Below are positions 1 through 10,599 of a stretch of DNA of 64,000 bases, piece by piece. Source of the DNA: Vandiemenella viatica (taxonomy: Eukaryota > Arthropoda > Insecta > Orthoptera > Morabidae); the NCBI GenBank assembly GCA_031002005.1, contig CM061914.1, forward strand, positions 190,172,685-190,236,684. Direction: 5' to 3'. Made by a program: the position numbers and the translations under genes. The first letter of the stretch is position 1; each line of letters begins with the position of its first letter. A model generated the notes under the pieces. That model worked only from the letters and a program-made list of their open reading frames with translations, was not told the origin of the DNA and ran no database searches.

Positions 1-470
1 ATTATTATTATTATTATTATTTTCGTATGTCCCCATAACAAAGAACGTTAATCAATTTTGATTGGATGTGTTCAATTTTTCTTTGGGATTTTCTTCTTGT
101 AGTACCAATATTTTTTTATTCCTTCACTGATGGTTTTCTTTTCTTCGGCTGTCCAGATGCGTTTAGATCTTTCCTTTTTTTTTTTTTTTTTTTTTCTCCG
201 AAATAACTTCCCATGAGTTCACATGCTTATTACAAATCTGTGACGTCTCCCTTAGCAGTGCCTGCAGACTTCAGGTCTTTCTCCACCTCCTTCATCCATG
301 TGCTTGCTGTTTTTACTGTTTGTCCGCAATCTATAATTTCTCTTGAGATTCTTTCCTTCGGAAGTCTACTCAAATGTCCATAAAATTTCAGCCTTTTTTT
401 CTTCAGGACTGATTCTACGTTTCTCTGTAGTTTTAGTCTGAAGTCTATACTGTCCATCTTTATTCACTCT
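1..470 (-). pseudogene. non-LTR retrotransposon 3' fragment
   Basis: The minus strand from about 457 to 230 reads as the C-terminal end of a retrotransposon ORF2. It contains KKRLKFYGHLSRLPKERIS and then WMKEVEKDL, the RLKFYGHLxRMPxER pattern seen near the end of many insect non-LTR polyproteins. The next stretch toward 1 is poly-T/poly-A-like with stops, and the window opens with an (ATT)n run (1-22) that would be the 3' microsatellite tail on the minus strand. The copy is 5'-truncated: no reverse transcriptase core is present. The clade cannot be fixed from this piece. It is a dead fragment. Confidence 0.6.
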
Positions 471-689
471 GGGTCCCTTCAGTTTTCTCGGATGCATTAC
501 CCTACGGGAAACTACATCAGAGATTAATATTCCAAGAAATTTTGATATTTACTTTACATTAATAATTCCAACGATACTTCATTACAAACCTCAGACAGAA
601 TCCAAACATTTCACCGCACAGAACACAAGTTACTTGTACCGCGGAAAGGTTGCAACACTTAGATTCCCCCGTTACAACAGGATAATATA
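471..689. other. AT-rich intergenic DNA, nothing recognised
   Basis: No coding potential or repeat boundary is visible here. An (AAT)-rich patch near 685-705 leads into the next retrotransposon tail. Confidence 0.4.
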
Positions 690-775
690 ATATAATAATA
701 ATAATTTAATTAACTTGCAATGGAGCGCATGCTCCGGTGGCAATTTTCCTACACACACATTACCAGATCTTCACT
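690..775 (-). repeat. 3' end of retrotransposon family NLR-A
   Basis: This short piece carries the hallmark 3' end of a non-LTR family that recurs through the window (called NLR-A here). On the plus strand it is an AATTTAATTAA-type tail followed by TGCAATGGAGCGCATGCTCC and GGTGGCAATTTTCCTACAC. The same string ends the copies near 3.5, 10.6, 30.1, 39.6 and 46.0 kb. Only the last ~80 bp are present. Confidence 0.65.
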
Positions 776-839
776 AAATCAGGCGTTGTGATTTAAAACG
801 CGTCACCTTATTAGATTGTTCGTGGTTTAATTAATATGA

Positions 840-1480
840 TAAATAACCAGAACACCATATAGTTCACTGTAAACTTGCTTTTATTTCCATAAACACGACG
901 TCAAAGATACTGTTTACATGAAAACATACAATCCAGCGATTGTATACTACACTTCTTCCACATACAATACAGTCCTTGGTCCGTCGTAAATTGAGTTGCT
1001 GAAAACTGTTTCTCTGTCTCTGATGTTCGCTTAATATAAGCTACATCAAGATTTCTAGAACACTTCACAAGCTTCCGACAGATATTTCTCGAATATTAAC
1101 AATACTTCAACAATTGAAACATATTAAAAACAATTAGAATTAATACATAATCATTTACAATCAATACAAATATGTTCAGAAATGGAAATTAAAGATACTT
1201 AAATACAAAATTATCCACAGAGATAATTTTCAAACTGTAGCAAATTGTGCTTTACACATCGTAACTTGCATTAAAACTTGGAATTACAAACATTTAAAGC
1301 AATTCTCTTATACAATTCTGTCCTTAATCATATTAACTGTCCTGTATATAATTTATTTTCATAAAACTAAGTCTATTTACACTGATTTACAGTTAATTGA
1401 AAATCAAACATACAAGATCATATTCAACCAAACTTTAGCTTAGTGTAAGTGCTTCATAAAATACACTTCCATTCAAGTTT
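840..1480 (-). repeat. inverted, diverged copy of part of units A/B
   Basis: Read on the minus strand, this segment aligns with 33150-33590 (unit A) and 58700-59150 (unit B). Shared landmarks include the reverse complements of CTTCCGACAGATATTTCTCG and of CCAAAGATACTG. It is more diverged than A and B are from each other. The element class is unknown and no ORF spans it. Because this piece occurs without the rest of unit A/B, it is probably a dispersed repeat in its own right. Confidence 0.6.
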
Positions 1481-2043
1481 AGGTTTGAGGGACTGTTACA
1501 ACCTGCATAACAGTTGATGAGATTTTCATCACTCTAAACAGGCCACATCACTCGTCACTGAAACTGACAGGGGAAAAAACAGAAACGCTTAATTCTGTAT
1601 AGCATCTCTGGATTGGATTAGCTTCAACCGCATAACATTCTAATAGCCTCCAGCTCAGCGGGGAAAAATTCGTATTTAATAAGAGGCAGGAATTTTGGCG
1701 GCTTATGTAGTGTCGGAAGGCGAGCGGAATTACAGAATTGTGAGGCTTCACTGGCCTTAGCCTCCCCCTCACCCTGCGGCCTCTAATTACACTTGTCGTC
1801 CCGCCGACATCAAAGAGGCCGCCGACTAGCTTTGTTGTAATTACTGTCTGTGTGCTGCCGCCACAATTACTTCTTCACTGCTCCGGCAAAACTTCATTAC
1901 TTCACGAATAACTTCACTCCAGCCAGTGGACTCCGGCAACACATCCGACAAGTTAAATCATAAGTAGGTTTGCCACGAGTACTCTGTTTCACTTGTAATG
2001 TATTCTGTAACCTACAAAAGTGATACAGCACATTAAGATAGTC
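1481..2043. other. unassigned DNA, partly GC-richer
   Basis: No repeat signature is recognised. The part from about 1640 to 1900 is richer in GC and CpG than its surroundings and contains several AATTAC motifs. It could be non-repetitive host sequence. No ORF is convincing. Confidence 0.3.
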
Positions 2044-2054
2044 CCTAGCCAACA

Positions 2055-2289
2055 CCGAGCGTGGTGGGTGAACGGTTAACGTTCTGGCCTCGCATTCGGG
2101 AGGACGCCGGTTCGAATACCCGTCCGGGCATCCAGATTTGGGCTTTCCATGGTTTCCCCAAATCACTCCAGGCGAATGCCGGGATGCTTCCTTCAAAAAG
2201 GCCATGGCCGAATTCCTTCACGTTCCTTCTTGTCCCCATCCATCCCGTCTCTAATGACCTTAGCCGTCAACGAAGCGTTAAGCCGTTAA

Positions 2290-2333
<44 letters not shown>
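2055..2333 (+). mobile_element. tRNA-derived SINE with 11-bp target duplication
   Basis: The head has polymerase III-type boxes: an A-box-like TGGGTGAACGGTTAACG and a B box GGTTCGAATACCC, with one extra base against GGTTCGAATCC. The body carries the family's conserved CCATGGTTTCCCCAAATCAC and CAGGCGAATGCCGGGATGC. It ends in a run of about 43 A's. The 11-bp CCTAGCCAACA occurs exactly at 2044-2054 and 2334-2344, so both ends are intact. The long pure A tail suggests a fairly recent insertion or later slippage. Being a SINE it codes for nothing and depends on a LINE for mobility. Confidence 0.9.
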
Positions 2334-2336
<3 letters not shown>

Positions 2337-2344
2337 AGCCAACA

Positions 2345-3490
2345 AACATTATAACATCAATGGTTGACGTTTTTACGTACAAATATAGTAGTGTAAGCGA
2401 ATGACAATCTACAGAAATGCTTTGATTTCAATAAAAAAAAAGTTATCTTCTATATATTAACACGCTAAGCAAAAACTTTGGATCCCTTTTTAAGAATATT
2501 GCGCAAACGGTGGAGTGTGAGATTTGGCACAGTTAAAGTTTATATGGAGAAGAAGTGCAGGAAGCTAAAATGTGTATATAATATGTATTACAAACACATT
2601 AAAATAAATAAAATAAAACATTCGTTGTTTACATTCAATTGTTCTTTTTAGTGGCAACGATACTTGGTGATTATGCCCAATGTCTGTAATCTTCCGTCAA
2701 CATTAAAGAAAAAAATAAAATAAGCATAGTTAATACGTGTTAAAAATACATTATTAAATAAGAATTAAATTCGTGAACGTGTGTGTGCGTGAAATCGGAT
2801 CGGAACCAACTATCTGACGTGTATTCCCAGCACTGAGATACTCTGTGGTCTTTGGTGAAACAAAAGACTCGAGTAAAGTAGAATCTTTGCAATTATTTAA
2901 GGAAAATCCAAAAGCAATTAAGTGGTTCTGCCAGATCCTATATGGTCTTTTTATTATTTGAAATGTTAAACTTTGGCTAAGGGACTTTTGATTTTTGAAT
3001 TTCAGTAATTTCATTACGAATTTTTTTTTAATTCAGATATTTCACCTCCTTCCACTCTCCCTTGATATACAAAAAAAAGGAGTACCTAATTGCTTGAAAT
3101 TCAAAATGATAATAGACAAAATTTAAATAGTGAACACGCAAAATGATGAAATTATTTTGATGGATACATTTAAATGCGCACTAAATTTAATTCCAAGAAA
3201 TTTTTGATAGTTTCGAATTTACAATGCAGGTTTTGATAAAAAAAAAAATCGAATCAGAAGTTACTTCAGCGGGAAGGAATGTATTTACTTCATGTTATCA
3301 TAAAGATAAAGCAGTTTTATGGGCCTTGAGTCAAAATGAATATTTTAAACCATTGTATGATGGACTAAATTCAAATGAACCATCGGTAAATAGAAAGTAA
3401 AAAATTAATTAAAATAATGATCATTTCTCTTTCACGAAAGAAACCAAATAATGAATTACGGTCGAATTTCGACCCCTGGGCGATCAGTAG
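2345..3490. other. AT-rich DNA without recognisable genes
   Basis: This 1.1-kb AT-rich stretch has only short ORFs with biased composition. I see no repeat boundary, RNA gene or domain. Confidence 0.4.
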
Positions 3491-3493
3491 TTA

Positions 3494-4300
3494 TTATTAT
3501 TAATTTAATTCCCATAAAGCACACGCAATTCCCTGTCAACCATTTTTATTATTTTATTTTTAATATCTTATATAATTTGAGCGTTAAATTTATCCCTCAT
3601 CTACTTTCGCGATTTACAGATTTTAATTTTAAATTCCTAAAGCGTTTTTGGTAAATTATTCATCACTTGGTAATTTGTTCCAATCCCTGACCCCCTTACC
3701 CACAAAAACAAAAAACAAACAAAAGGAACGACTCTCTTATGCATGAAATCGAGCCGCATTTCCCCTTCCATGCACTATTCCTAATTATTTGACCAATATC
3801 CGTTCCAAGTCCCTATCACCAACATATGCCCTGTACATTTCCAGAACTCTCTTCACCCTCCTCATTTCCTCAAATGAGTCCCTATTCAGCTCCCTTATCA
3901 TATCAGTTACTGACTGGGTCCTGCGATAATTTCCACAAACAAATATAACTGCTCTTCTTTGCGCGCTCTCCAACTCCTGTATTTGGTAACCAAAGTGGGG
4001 ATCCCAAACTACGCCACAATATTCAACCAATGGTCTTATCAAAGTTTGTAAATCAATTCCCTAACATCCCTGGAACATCCTTTCATCAGCCCTCTCCAGT
4101 AAATGAAGGATTTTATAACTCAATGTGATCTGCCCAGTTGAGTTTATTATCAAACGTTATGCCAAGATATTTACACTTCAAGCCCTCAACGAGCAATTCT
4201 GACCCCACCGTACAATCATAAACAATCTTTAGTTTATCTGTGTACCTCGTTAGCTGAGTCTTCTTGGCATTTATCTTCACTCCATGCTAACCTACCCATT
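3494..4300 (-). pseudogene. NLR-A retrotransposon ORF2 C-terminal fragment
   Basis: The minus strand encodes, with frameshifts, the end of a jockey/CR1-like reverse transcriptase ORF. In order it shows VKINAKKTQLTRYTDK, KYLGITFDNKLNWADHIE (4195-4130), then IRPLVEYCGVVWDPHFGYQIQELE and QRRAVIFVCGNYRRTQSVTDMI (4040-3890). The catalytic RT core lies further upstream and is missing. The left end has a degraded NLR-A 3' terminus around 3494-3540. The copy is 5'-truncated and dead. Confidence 0.7.
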
Positions 4301-4488
4301 TGTTCTGATGAAAGAAATTTAACGTAATGAACAGTTTGTGTATTTTGTCGAAGCTTTAAATATGTATCATCCTGTAATTTCCTATGGACCGTTTGTATGA
4401 AGAAAAATACTGCTGAATGACTTGTATTGAAAACTTGTAGATCATAAAAGTTTTACTAATTTGATAACGTCTCAAAAATGACAGTGAC

Positions 4489-5107
4489 TCTATATATCTA
4501 TAAAACGAAAACCGGATAAATTTGTTTTATAAACACTAGGAAACTACTGAGAAGATTTCGATGTGGGTTTTTCCGTTTCAAAAGCTTAGAATCTCAATTC
4601 AGTTGTTTGGCATGTCTTATATTTCAGCGTTAAATAACGCAGGAGAATCAAATGAAATTCAGAACGTATGATGATAAATCCCAAAGATGGAAGAATTAGA
4701 TGTTGCATACTTCGTAGTAAACATCCAACAACAATATCTCTGACCATAGTCTTTAATGAAGCAATAAGATAACTTTACAATATCCATTTAATTCGCAGTT
4801 GAATCAAATGTGAGTTTATAATATAGTCTAGCGTTGTTTAGTAATGTAGTAATGCAATTTCTTAACAAAATTAATGAAGCTTGATACATATCAATCTTTT
4901 TGGACGAATGGAGATAGTTTACGTGCAAATAAACTTCAACCCACCCGTTTCTTGAGGGGGCGGGTGAATCTAGGTTTGCTTTAATTCCGGAAAAAGTTGG
5001 CGCGAATTTTATGAAACTTTGTACAAATGTTTCTCATTGCGGGAATAAAAATTGCGTGGGGGTAAATCTATGCCAACTATACCGACCAACGCCGGGAACT
5101 CCGCTAG
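4489..5107 (+). mobile_element. Helitron-like non-autonomous element
   Basis: The left end TCTATATATCTATAAAACG resembles the classic Helitron 5' start (TC followed by TATATATAAAA). The right end CGCCGGGAACTCCGCTAG followed by T matches the Helitron 3' CTAG end before a T target. There are no inverted ends and no target duplication, as expected for rolling-circle transposition. The 619-bp body has no Rep/helicase ORF, so it would depend on an autonomous partner. The left flank is C rather than the usual A, which weakens the 5' boundary. The assignment rests on resemblance of the two ends. Confidence 0.5.
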
Positions 5108-6440
5108 TATTCAATAAAAATGAAGATTTTTCCAAACATTTTTAAAACAATTAATTTTCTTGTATGTATTCCTGCCACTTCTCATTGAGAGAATTTTTCT
5201 GCTCCAAAGGTTTATTCCGGAGGGATTATTTCATGTTTTCCAAACTGATCCTTTACCTAAATCGTGGAATGTAAAAATATCGAAAGAGTTATCACAAGGA
5301 GTCTACCAGCTATACCACCTGTGGAGTATTAAATCACTCTGAGTGATGACTGTTCTGTCGGAGGTGTCCGCGCTCCCGTTTGCTGTCATGCGATTTTCAA
5401 TCTCTTTTTACCCACTTTCTCACTCAACAGTTAACGTGCTCGTACCTCTGGCATCTATAACATTTGCAGTAATTCAATCAGGAGCTGGTTAACCAACACT
5501 AATAATTTTTAGCTGAGTACATCTGTCTCCACGAGAATGCCAACAACCTGACGATTGTGTGCAGGCTTAGGCCAGACATATTCGCAGAACCAGAGGAGGA
5601 TCGTCCAGCTAAATGAGCAAATACCGTTAGCAAAGTTTTGTTGGAAGTGACTACTGTTGAAAATCAAAGAGCCGACATTAAATTGGAGTGCGGAGGCGCC
5701 TAGTGCTTTGGTAGCCAGCGTGTCGTTTGATGGCGACCGTGGATACCAAGGCTGCAGTGACCGTTAAAACTGTTTCCGTCCCGAGAGAGGGTCGTGCATG
5801 GTTAGGGAGTTCCTTATATTCACGCTCGCTACGTCGCCCAACTTCTGCCAGCAGTTCTACCAACTTCTGCGTAGCTACTGACTCAATCTAAACCGCCCAG
5901 CGACGCTGTCACAAAGGACGATCTACACGTATCGTCTTGACGGACGTTTTACTTTATCAGGTAAAATGTTGTGTGTGTACAGAAAAACAGACGTTGTACC
6001 TGAACTGAATGAATACGGACGACTTCCAGAAAACGGATCGGTGGGAGCATTGTTTTCCGTCTTGATTGACGTTTTCCCTTCAGACTTTAATCACCTCTCA
6101 GCTTGGGCGGAACTAAAATATCTATTATTTTGTTTTTCTTTTCGAAAACATTTTACGCGTTGGACTTTCGAATTTACTACAGTAGTCACAAGATCTGTTT
6201 ACGGGATTCATTGAGTTGTGTCTTCGTTATCCTTGTATAGGCAAGTCAAATGACTACAGTTACCGAGACAATAAAATCAAGCAAATGAGTTGGTTGATAA
6301 ATGTAACGAAGTGAATCTTGGAGATATAAATCAAATTGATATGAAGAAAATAATCAATTCTTTTCGTTCAGTGTTTCGTAAAGGATTGCAAAAAATTGAG
6401 AAGTCACCACTTTCAGGTGCTGGTTCCGATGACATTTACA
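5108..6440. other. unassigned intergenic DNA
   Basis: No domain, RNA gene or clear repeat boundary is visible over this 1.3 kb. The ORFs at 5160-5342, 5678-5863 and 5966-6214 are short and lack recognisable motifs; I treat them as chance. Confidence 0.35.
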
Positions 6441-6441
6441 T

Positions 6442-6641
6442 TTAATTTTTTTTTTACTTATGGCTTTACGCCTCGTCGACGTCGAGTCATTAGAGGCGGG
6501 ATGGGACTGGGGACAAGGAACGGGAAGGAATTTAGCTATGACATTCTGACGGAAGCATCCCGACATTCGCCTGGAGTGATTTAGGGCACCATGGAAAACC
6601 CAAATCTGGATGCCCGGACGGGGATTCGAACCGGCTTCCTA
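6442..6641 (-). mobile_element. tRNA-derived SINE, 5'-truncated, minus strand
   Basis: This is the SINE family of 2055-2333, reversed: a short poly-T, then CGTCGACGTCGAG, CCCGACATTCGCCTGGAGTG and GGGGATTCGAACCGG (B box). It stops before the A box, so the tRNA head is incomplete. It abuts the (TTTA)n tail of the next retrotransposon. Confidence 0.75.
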
Positions 6642-6644
6642 CCG

Positions 6645-7610
6645 AATTTATTTATTTATTTATTTCCATTTGACCCAGCATCTAGAGGCTAAACTGGGCC
6701 GCTAAACTTCCCTTAAGACCATGTTTAAAAAACAAATTATGTTAATAATTCTATTAATGTAAGTAATCCCATAAATGCAGTAGCAACTAAAACAGGAAAA
6801 AGTTACAGTTAAAGAATATCTAATCCTAATAAATCAGCACTACAAAACTACACTAAATAACACAAAAAAAGAAAAAATAAAAATGTTAGGTACTAAGCAG
6901 TTCTTTGACTGTCCAGCTTGTGAATGAAGTCTCATTCTTATCCTCACATCCAGGTGGTTGGTCGAAAGGTGGGTGTGTGACGTGAGACCATAGCTCTCAC
7001 TCCTGGTGTCGACTGCGGCTTAGACCCCAGCTCTTCAGGAAGCTGCCCTCCTGGAATACATGAAGTACTCCAGCAGTCACTCAGAAGTGAGATTCCTCTG
7101 GAAAACTCAGATGTGGCTACAGCAGGTCATGATGGATGTCTACGTCGGTTTCCGCCCTCAGCTTTCTTCCGCTCCAGATATTTCTGCTTTTCAATTTGAG
7201 AGGCTATTTCCGTACCTTCATTTAGATAGTGCCATAGTCTCTCTGAACGCAGTATGTCAAAAATCCTCAGACCTTGTAGCTGTTGTTGCTGCGTGATTCT
7301 CGTCTCTGCTGTTGTTCTGCATTCCCACACCACGTGCTCTGGTGTGCTTTCCTCGCCACACTCGCAGTTACTAGTTGGTGTAAGTCCACGTTTGTTTAAG
7401 AAGCTTCTGTATGGTCCATGGCCGGTTATGTATTGGATTAGCCCTGGAGAAGGTTGTAGGAATATCATGCTGATTCGTTCTGCTACAGATGGAAACATGT
7501 CGTACGTTCTACGACCTGTTTCACTAGTGTCCCACTCTTTTTGCCATTCTTCAATCAGTACCGAATGCGAGACCTTTTTAAACATAGTCTGTGGAATTTC
7601 GATCTTCTTC
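6645..7610 (-). pseudogene. jockey/R1-like retrotransposon ORF2 C-terminus
   Basis: The minus-strand ORF at 7585-7127 (152 codons) is the C-terminal tail of an insect non-LTR polyprotein. Recognisable parts are LIEEWQKEWDTSETGRRTYD (about residues 10-29), LIQYITGHGPYRSFLNKRG (49-67) and a Cys/His cluster CECGEESTPEHVVWEC (73-88), typical of the post-RT region of R1/jockey-group elements. An in-frame stop lies just upstream, and the RT and endonuclease are absent, so it is 5'-truncated. A ~470-bp 3' UTR follows, ending in (TTTA)n at 6645-6665. Confidence 0.75.
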
Positions 7611-7619
7611 TATTCTTAA

Positions 7620-8160
7620 ACTACGACGGAAGCCCAAGAAAAAAAAAATCTGCAATAAAAGGATGATTCAGAAACTGATGTAAGTTGTTTACATCTGCAA
7701 ATTAACAGAACTGTTCGTAGAAATTTACATGTAAAAATAAAGTAGATTTATTTAATAACTAGTAGTGCTCAATACAAAGCAGATAAGAAATTATTGTCTT
7801 CAAAGTTATTACATTGTATCAAATTTTCCTCAAAGAGGTACGGCATTGTCCTTCCACTGTCCTGACCGGTAGTTATTACAGTACATCTTGAATATATCCC
7901 ATACACGTTTCACATCTTCCAGTGCAAGTACTCGTCTTCGTATTTGAAGATTCTGTATATTTCCTGCTTTCGATGTATCGTACGATGATTGAACATTTTC
8001 GTCTTTAGAGACCATCTTCTAGAAAAATTTTACTTTTTAATCTCGCGAGACGTAAAGAAATAACCACTAATAAAAGTAACGTTTCATCCACGGCTTTAAT
8101 AAATGTGAGCTAAAGACGGAAGCCAGAAAAGTTAGAGTGTGTACGCGAGTTTTTGGTGAG
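7620..8160. other. AT-rich spacer, nothing recognised
   Basis: Only short low-complexity ORFs are present. There is no repeat edge that I can place. Confidence 0.35.
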
Positions 8161-8163
8161 TTT

Positions 8164-9180
8164 TACCTGACGTCTTGTCTGATCAACTAAAACGTCAGTC
8201 AAGACGTTCCTTCCAGCCCATTGCCATTCTTGGGTCAAAACTTTTTAAGATGTCTGTCACTTTGGTTATTGAACGAATGTGCACGGCCCTTTTCCTGTAT
8301 CTTCTTATAAACCCTAGCATTGCTCTTTCCATACTTCGTTGGGCAGTTCTCAGTTTTTGCTTCATGTGACTGTTTAGGGTCCAAGTCTGGCAGAAATATG
8401 TGAGGACCGGTAATACAAATTGTTCAAATACCTGTTTTTTAAGATGTACTGGTAAGTTAGATTTAAAAACTGTGGAATTTCTTCCGTATGCTCTCCAGTC
8501 CCAGCATTATGTGTCTGTAAATATTAGATTTTGAGTCGCCATTCATATTGATCAATTAACCAATATAGATGTACTGTTCTACAGACTCAATACCAGAATC
8601 TTTCGTGTCTGCCTTGTCTTTATCTTTTTATGCTCATTTGTTTTCCATGATTTTGCTTTTTGACAGCTTTATTTTGAGGAACCGAGCGTGGTGGTGTAAC
8701 GGTTAGCGTTCCGTCCTCGCATTCGGGAGGACGGCGGTTCGAATCCCCGTCCGGTCATCCAGATTTGGGTTTTCCATGGTTTCCCAAATCACTCCAGGCA
8801 AATGCCGAGATGCTTCCTTCAAAAGGCCATGGCCGAATTCCTACTCGTTCGTTGTCCCCTATCCTTTCCCGTCTCTAAAGACCTTCGCTGTTAAGAGACG
8901 TTAAGCAGTTAAAAAAAGAAAAAAAATATTTTGAGGTGCACTTCCCTGCAAGTTGCCTCTAGTTCATTTATCAGTTCTTCTAGTTCTTCCAGACTGTTTG
9001 AGAGTAAAAACTATATCATCAGCGAATCTGGTGTGGAGACTTCTTCCATTTATTCCTAACCCTCTATTTTTCCATTTGATTTTTGACATTGCCAACTCCA
9101 GTAATGATGTGAATAGCTTGGGGGATAATAGAGTCTCCCTGTTTTACCCCTTCAAGACAATAAATACCTAATTTTTAAAA
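8164..9180 (-). pseudogene. RTE-like reverse transcriptase remnant split by a SINE
   Basis: The minus strand carries an RTE-type RT and its tail in several frames. From 9180 downward it shows a GVKQGDSIIP-like motif B (normally KQGDP), then RFADDIVF (motif C, catalytic aspartates retained). Beyond the SINE come EQFVLPVLTY, QTWTLNSHMKQKLRTAQRSM, ERAMLGFIRRYRKR and IRSITKVTDI. These follow the consensus order of RTE-type ORF2. Frameshifts and stops make it a pseudogene. The SINE at 8680-8926 interrupts it, so this RT is the older insertion. Confidence 0.7.
8680..8926 (+). mobile_element. tRNA-derived SINE nested in RTE remnant
   Basis: It carries the A-box region TGGTGTAACGGTTAGCG, B box GGTTCGAATCCCC, the shared core and an A-rich tail. 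The exact 10-bp duplication TATTTTGAGG flanks it (8670-8679 and 8927-8936), inside the RT fragment. Confidence 0.9.
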
Positions 9181-9633
9181 AAACTTTTTTCTTTCATATT
9201 CCAATTATTTTTCTCTTAAAAAAGACAAATAAACTTTATTGTTTTATAAATAAGTTGCTAACCCTAGTATGGAGCATAGTATAGGACAGACTGATTAAAT
9301 ACCGTACGTAGGGAAGTATGAATATACTAAGGCCAAAGCCTTACATACGGTGAAAGTACTGGAAGAAAGACGTCACTGTTAACATTTAATGTCAAAGAAT
9401 TTGACTAACAACAAAAGTAAATTGTGAATATTTTTGTGTTTTGATTGCTGAAAGTTGTAAAACAAACTGAAATTCGTAAACAACGCAAATTCAGTTGGTA
9501 ACAATACCACCTGCCATTGGAACAGAAAGATTAAAGTAATTAAGTTTGCTTGGATGAGTAGGAGTGAAGGAGTTTGACGTACCAAATTTGAGTTAGAGAC
9601 AGACGGGTCATCTATACTAGGCACTGGTATATG
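9181..9633. other. AT-rich spacer
   Basis: No features are recognised here apart from the left flank of the hAT-like element that follows. Confidence 0.35.
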
Positions 9634-9894
9634 TTACATTACAGGGGTGGCCAAACCGCGACCCGCCTTGAATATTCTTCCAGGCCTGCGTGATTCATCA
9701 CACTTTTACAAAAAAAAATAAAAAATATTTATTTTATAATGGCCATAATTGTGAAAACCAATGTATTGAAAAAAAAAATACATTATTTGTTCCTCTAAAT
9801 ATTCAAAAATTAACTGTCGAAATTATGAGAATTTTTTTTTCTTGCGAATATATGTCAGATAATGCCTGTTTTGTTTATGATTTTACAGTTCTGA

Positions 9895-9923
9895 GTTCGC
9901 AGAGTAAAATATACTCTGCGAAC
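9895..9923. repeat. 12-bp perfect inverted repeat (hairpin)
   Basis: GTTCGCAGAGTA and TACTCTGCGAAC are separated by 5 bases inside the hAT-type element. Confidence 0.8.
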
Positions 9924-10043
9924 TTATGTTGCGCACGTATCTTGGAACGTGTAATATAACAGATTCTATGTTTCGCTTTTAAGTGACTCAACCTAAATCT
10001 AATATGGGGATACATAATTTTATATGCGGACCGCGGAGTTTTA

Positions 10044-10131
10044 GCCACAGTAATAGCTGGTTATTGTTAGGGCGCTTATGACCCCGACGTCGACGCGCCC
10101 TAAAACACCAATAATAATAATAATAATAACA
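10044..10131 (+). mobile_element. 88-bp SINE/LINE tail with 11-bp target duplication
   Basis: The exact 11-bp GCGGAGTTTTA occurs at 10033-10043 and 10132-10142. The insert contains TTAGGGCGCTTATGACC, GACGCGCCCTAAAAC and an (AAT)n tail. It is therefore a severely 5'-truncated retroposed sequence nested in the hAT-type element. Confidence 0.75.
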
Positions 10132-10199
10132 GCGGAGTTTTATGCATTTCCAAAGTGGCCCGCGGGATCATTTGGGTTAGCGACCCCTTTGTTACAACA

Positions 10200-10599
10200 T
10201 TCAGTCGCAAAATGAAGTACCAAGCTTTCACGCACTATTATACTAAAATTATCGCGCATTTAGTGTCCGTAGCAGAGACTATGTTTATGCATTCGTGTAA
10301 GTTAGGGTGACGCGCGGTTGCCTTGAAACAATGTGCACCACATTAGCTCGACCGTTAATCATTTCTGACTGCGTGTATAATAATACAGTATAACAATAGT
10401 ACTAAAACAACTCACACTAGACGGGAGGAAACTCGAAACGTTTTTACAACTGGTCATATTTCACGTTGGTTAGTTTACGGGTAGGAGCAACAGGTGTCTG
10501 CGAGGAGACAGTAGTGACGGGCGACCAGCCTTGCCAACCGTCAAACTAATTCAAACGCACGTCTTCTATTTTAACCGTCATTACTGCAATTATTGTTAA
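10200..10599. other. unassigned DNA
   Basis: No repeats or coding signals are recognised. Confidence 0.35.

Larger units (their letters stand above)
9642..10191 (-). mobile_element. hAT-type miniature element (CAGGGGTGGCC family)
   Basis: The left end CAGGGGTGGCCAAACCGCGA and right end GGGTTAGCGACCCCTTTG are inverted, and the subterminal CCCGCGGGATCATTTGGGTT matches the copy at 56213-56643 in opposite orientation. Imperfect 8-bp flanks TTACATTA/TTACAACA fit hAT target duplications (6 of 8 match). No transposase is encoded. A second insertion lies inside at 10044-10131. It is older and more damaged than the 56-kb copy. Confidence 0.75.

Noticed and set aside
2061..2354. ORF ending in poly-Lys over the SINE
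   Set aside because: It is the SINE body plus its poly-A tail. Similar frames over other SINE copies were dropped too.
7254..7619. 121-codon plus-strand ORF
   Set aside because: It is the antisense shadow of the retrotransposon C-terminus on the minus strand.
8680..8760. tRNA gene
   Set aside because: The boxes are good, but the sequence continues into the SINE core and A tail and lacks a proper acceptor stem. It is a SINE head.
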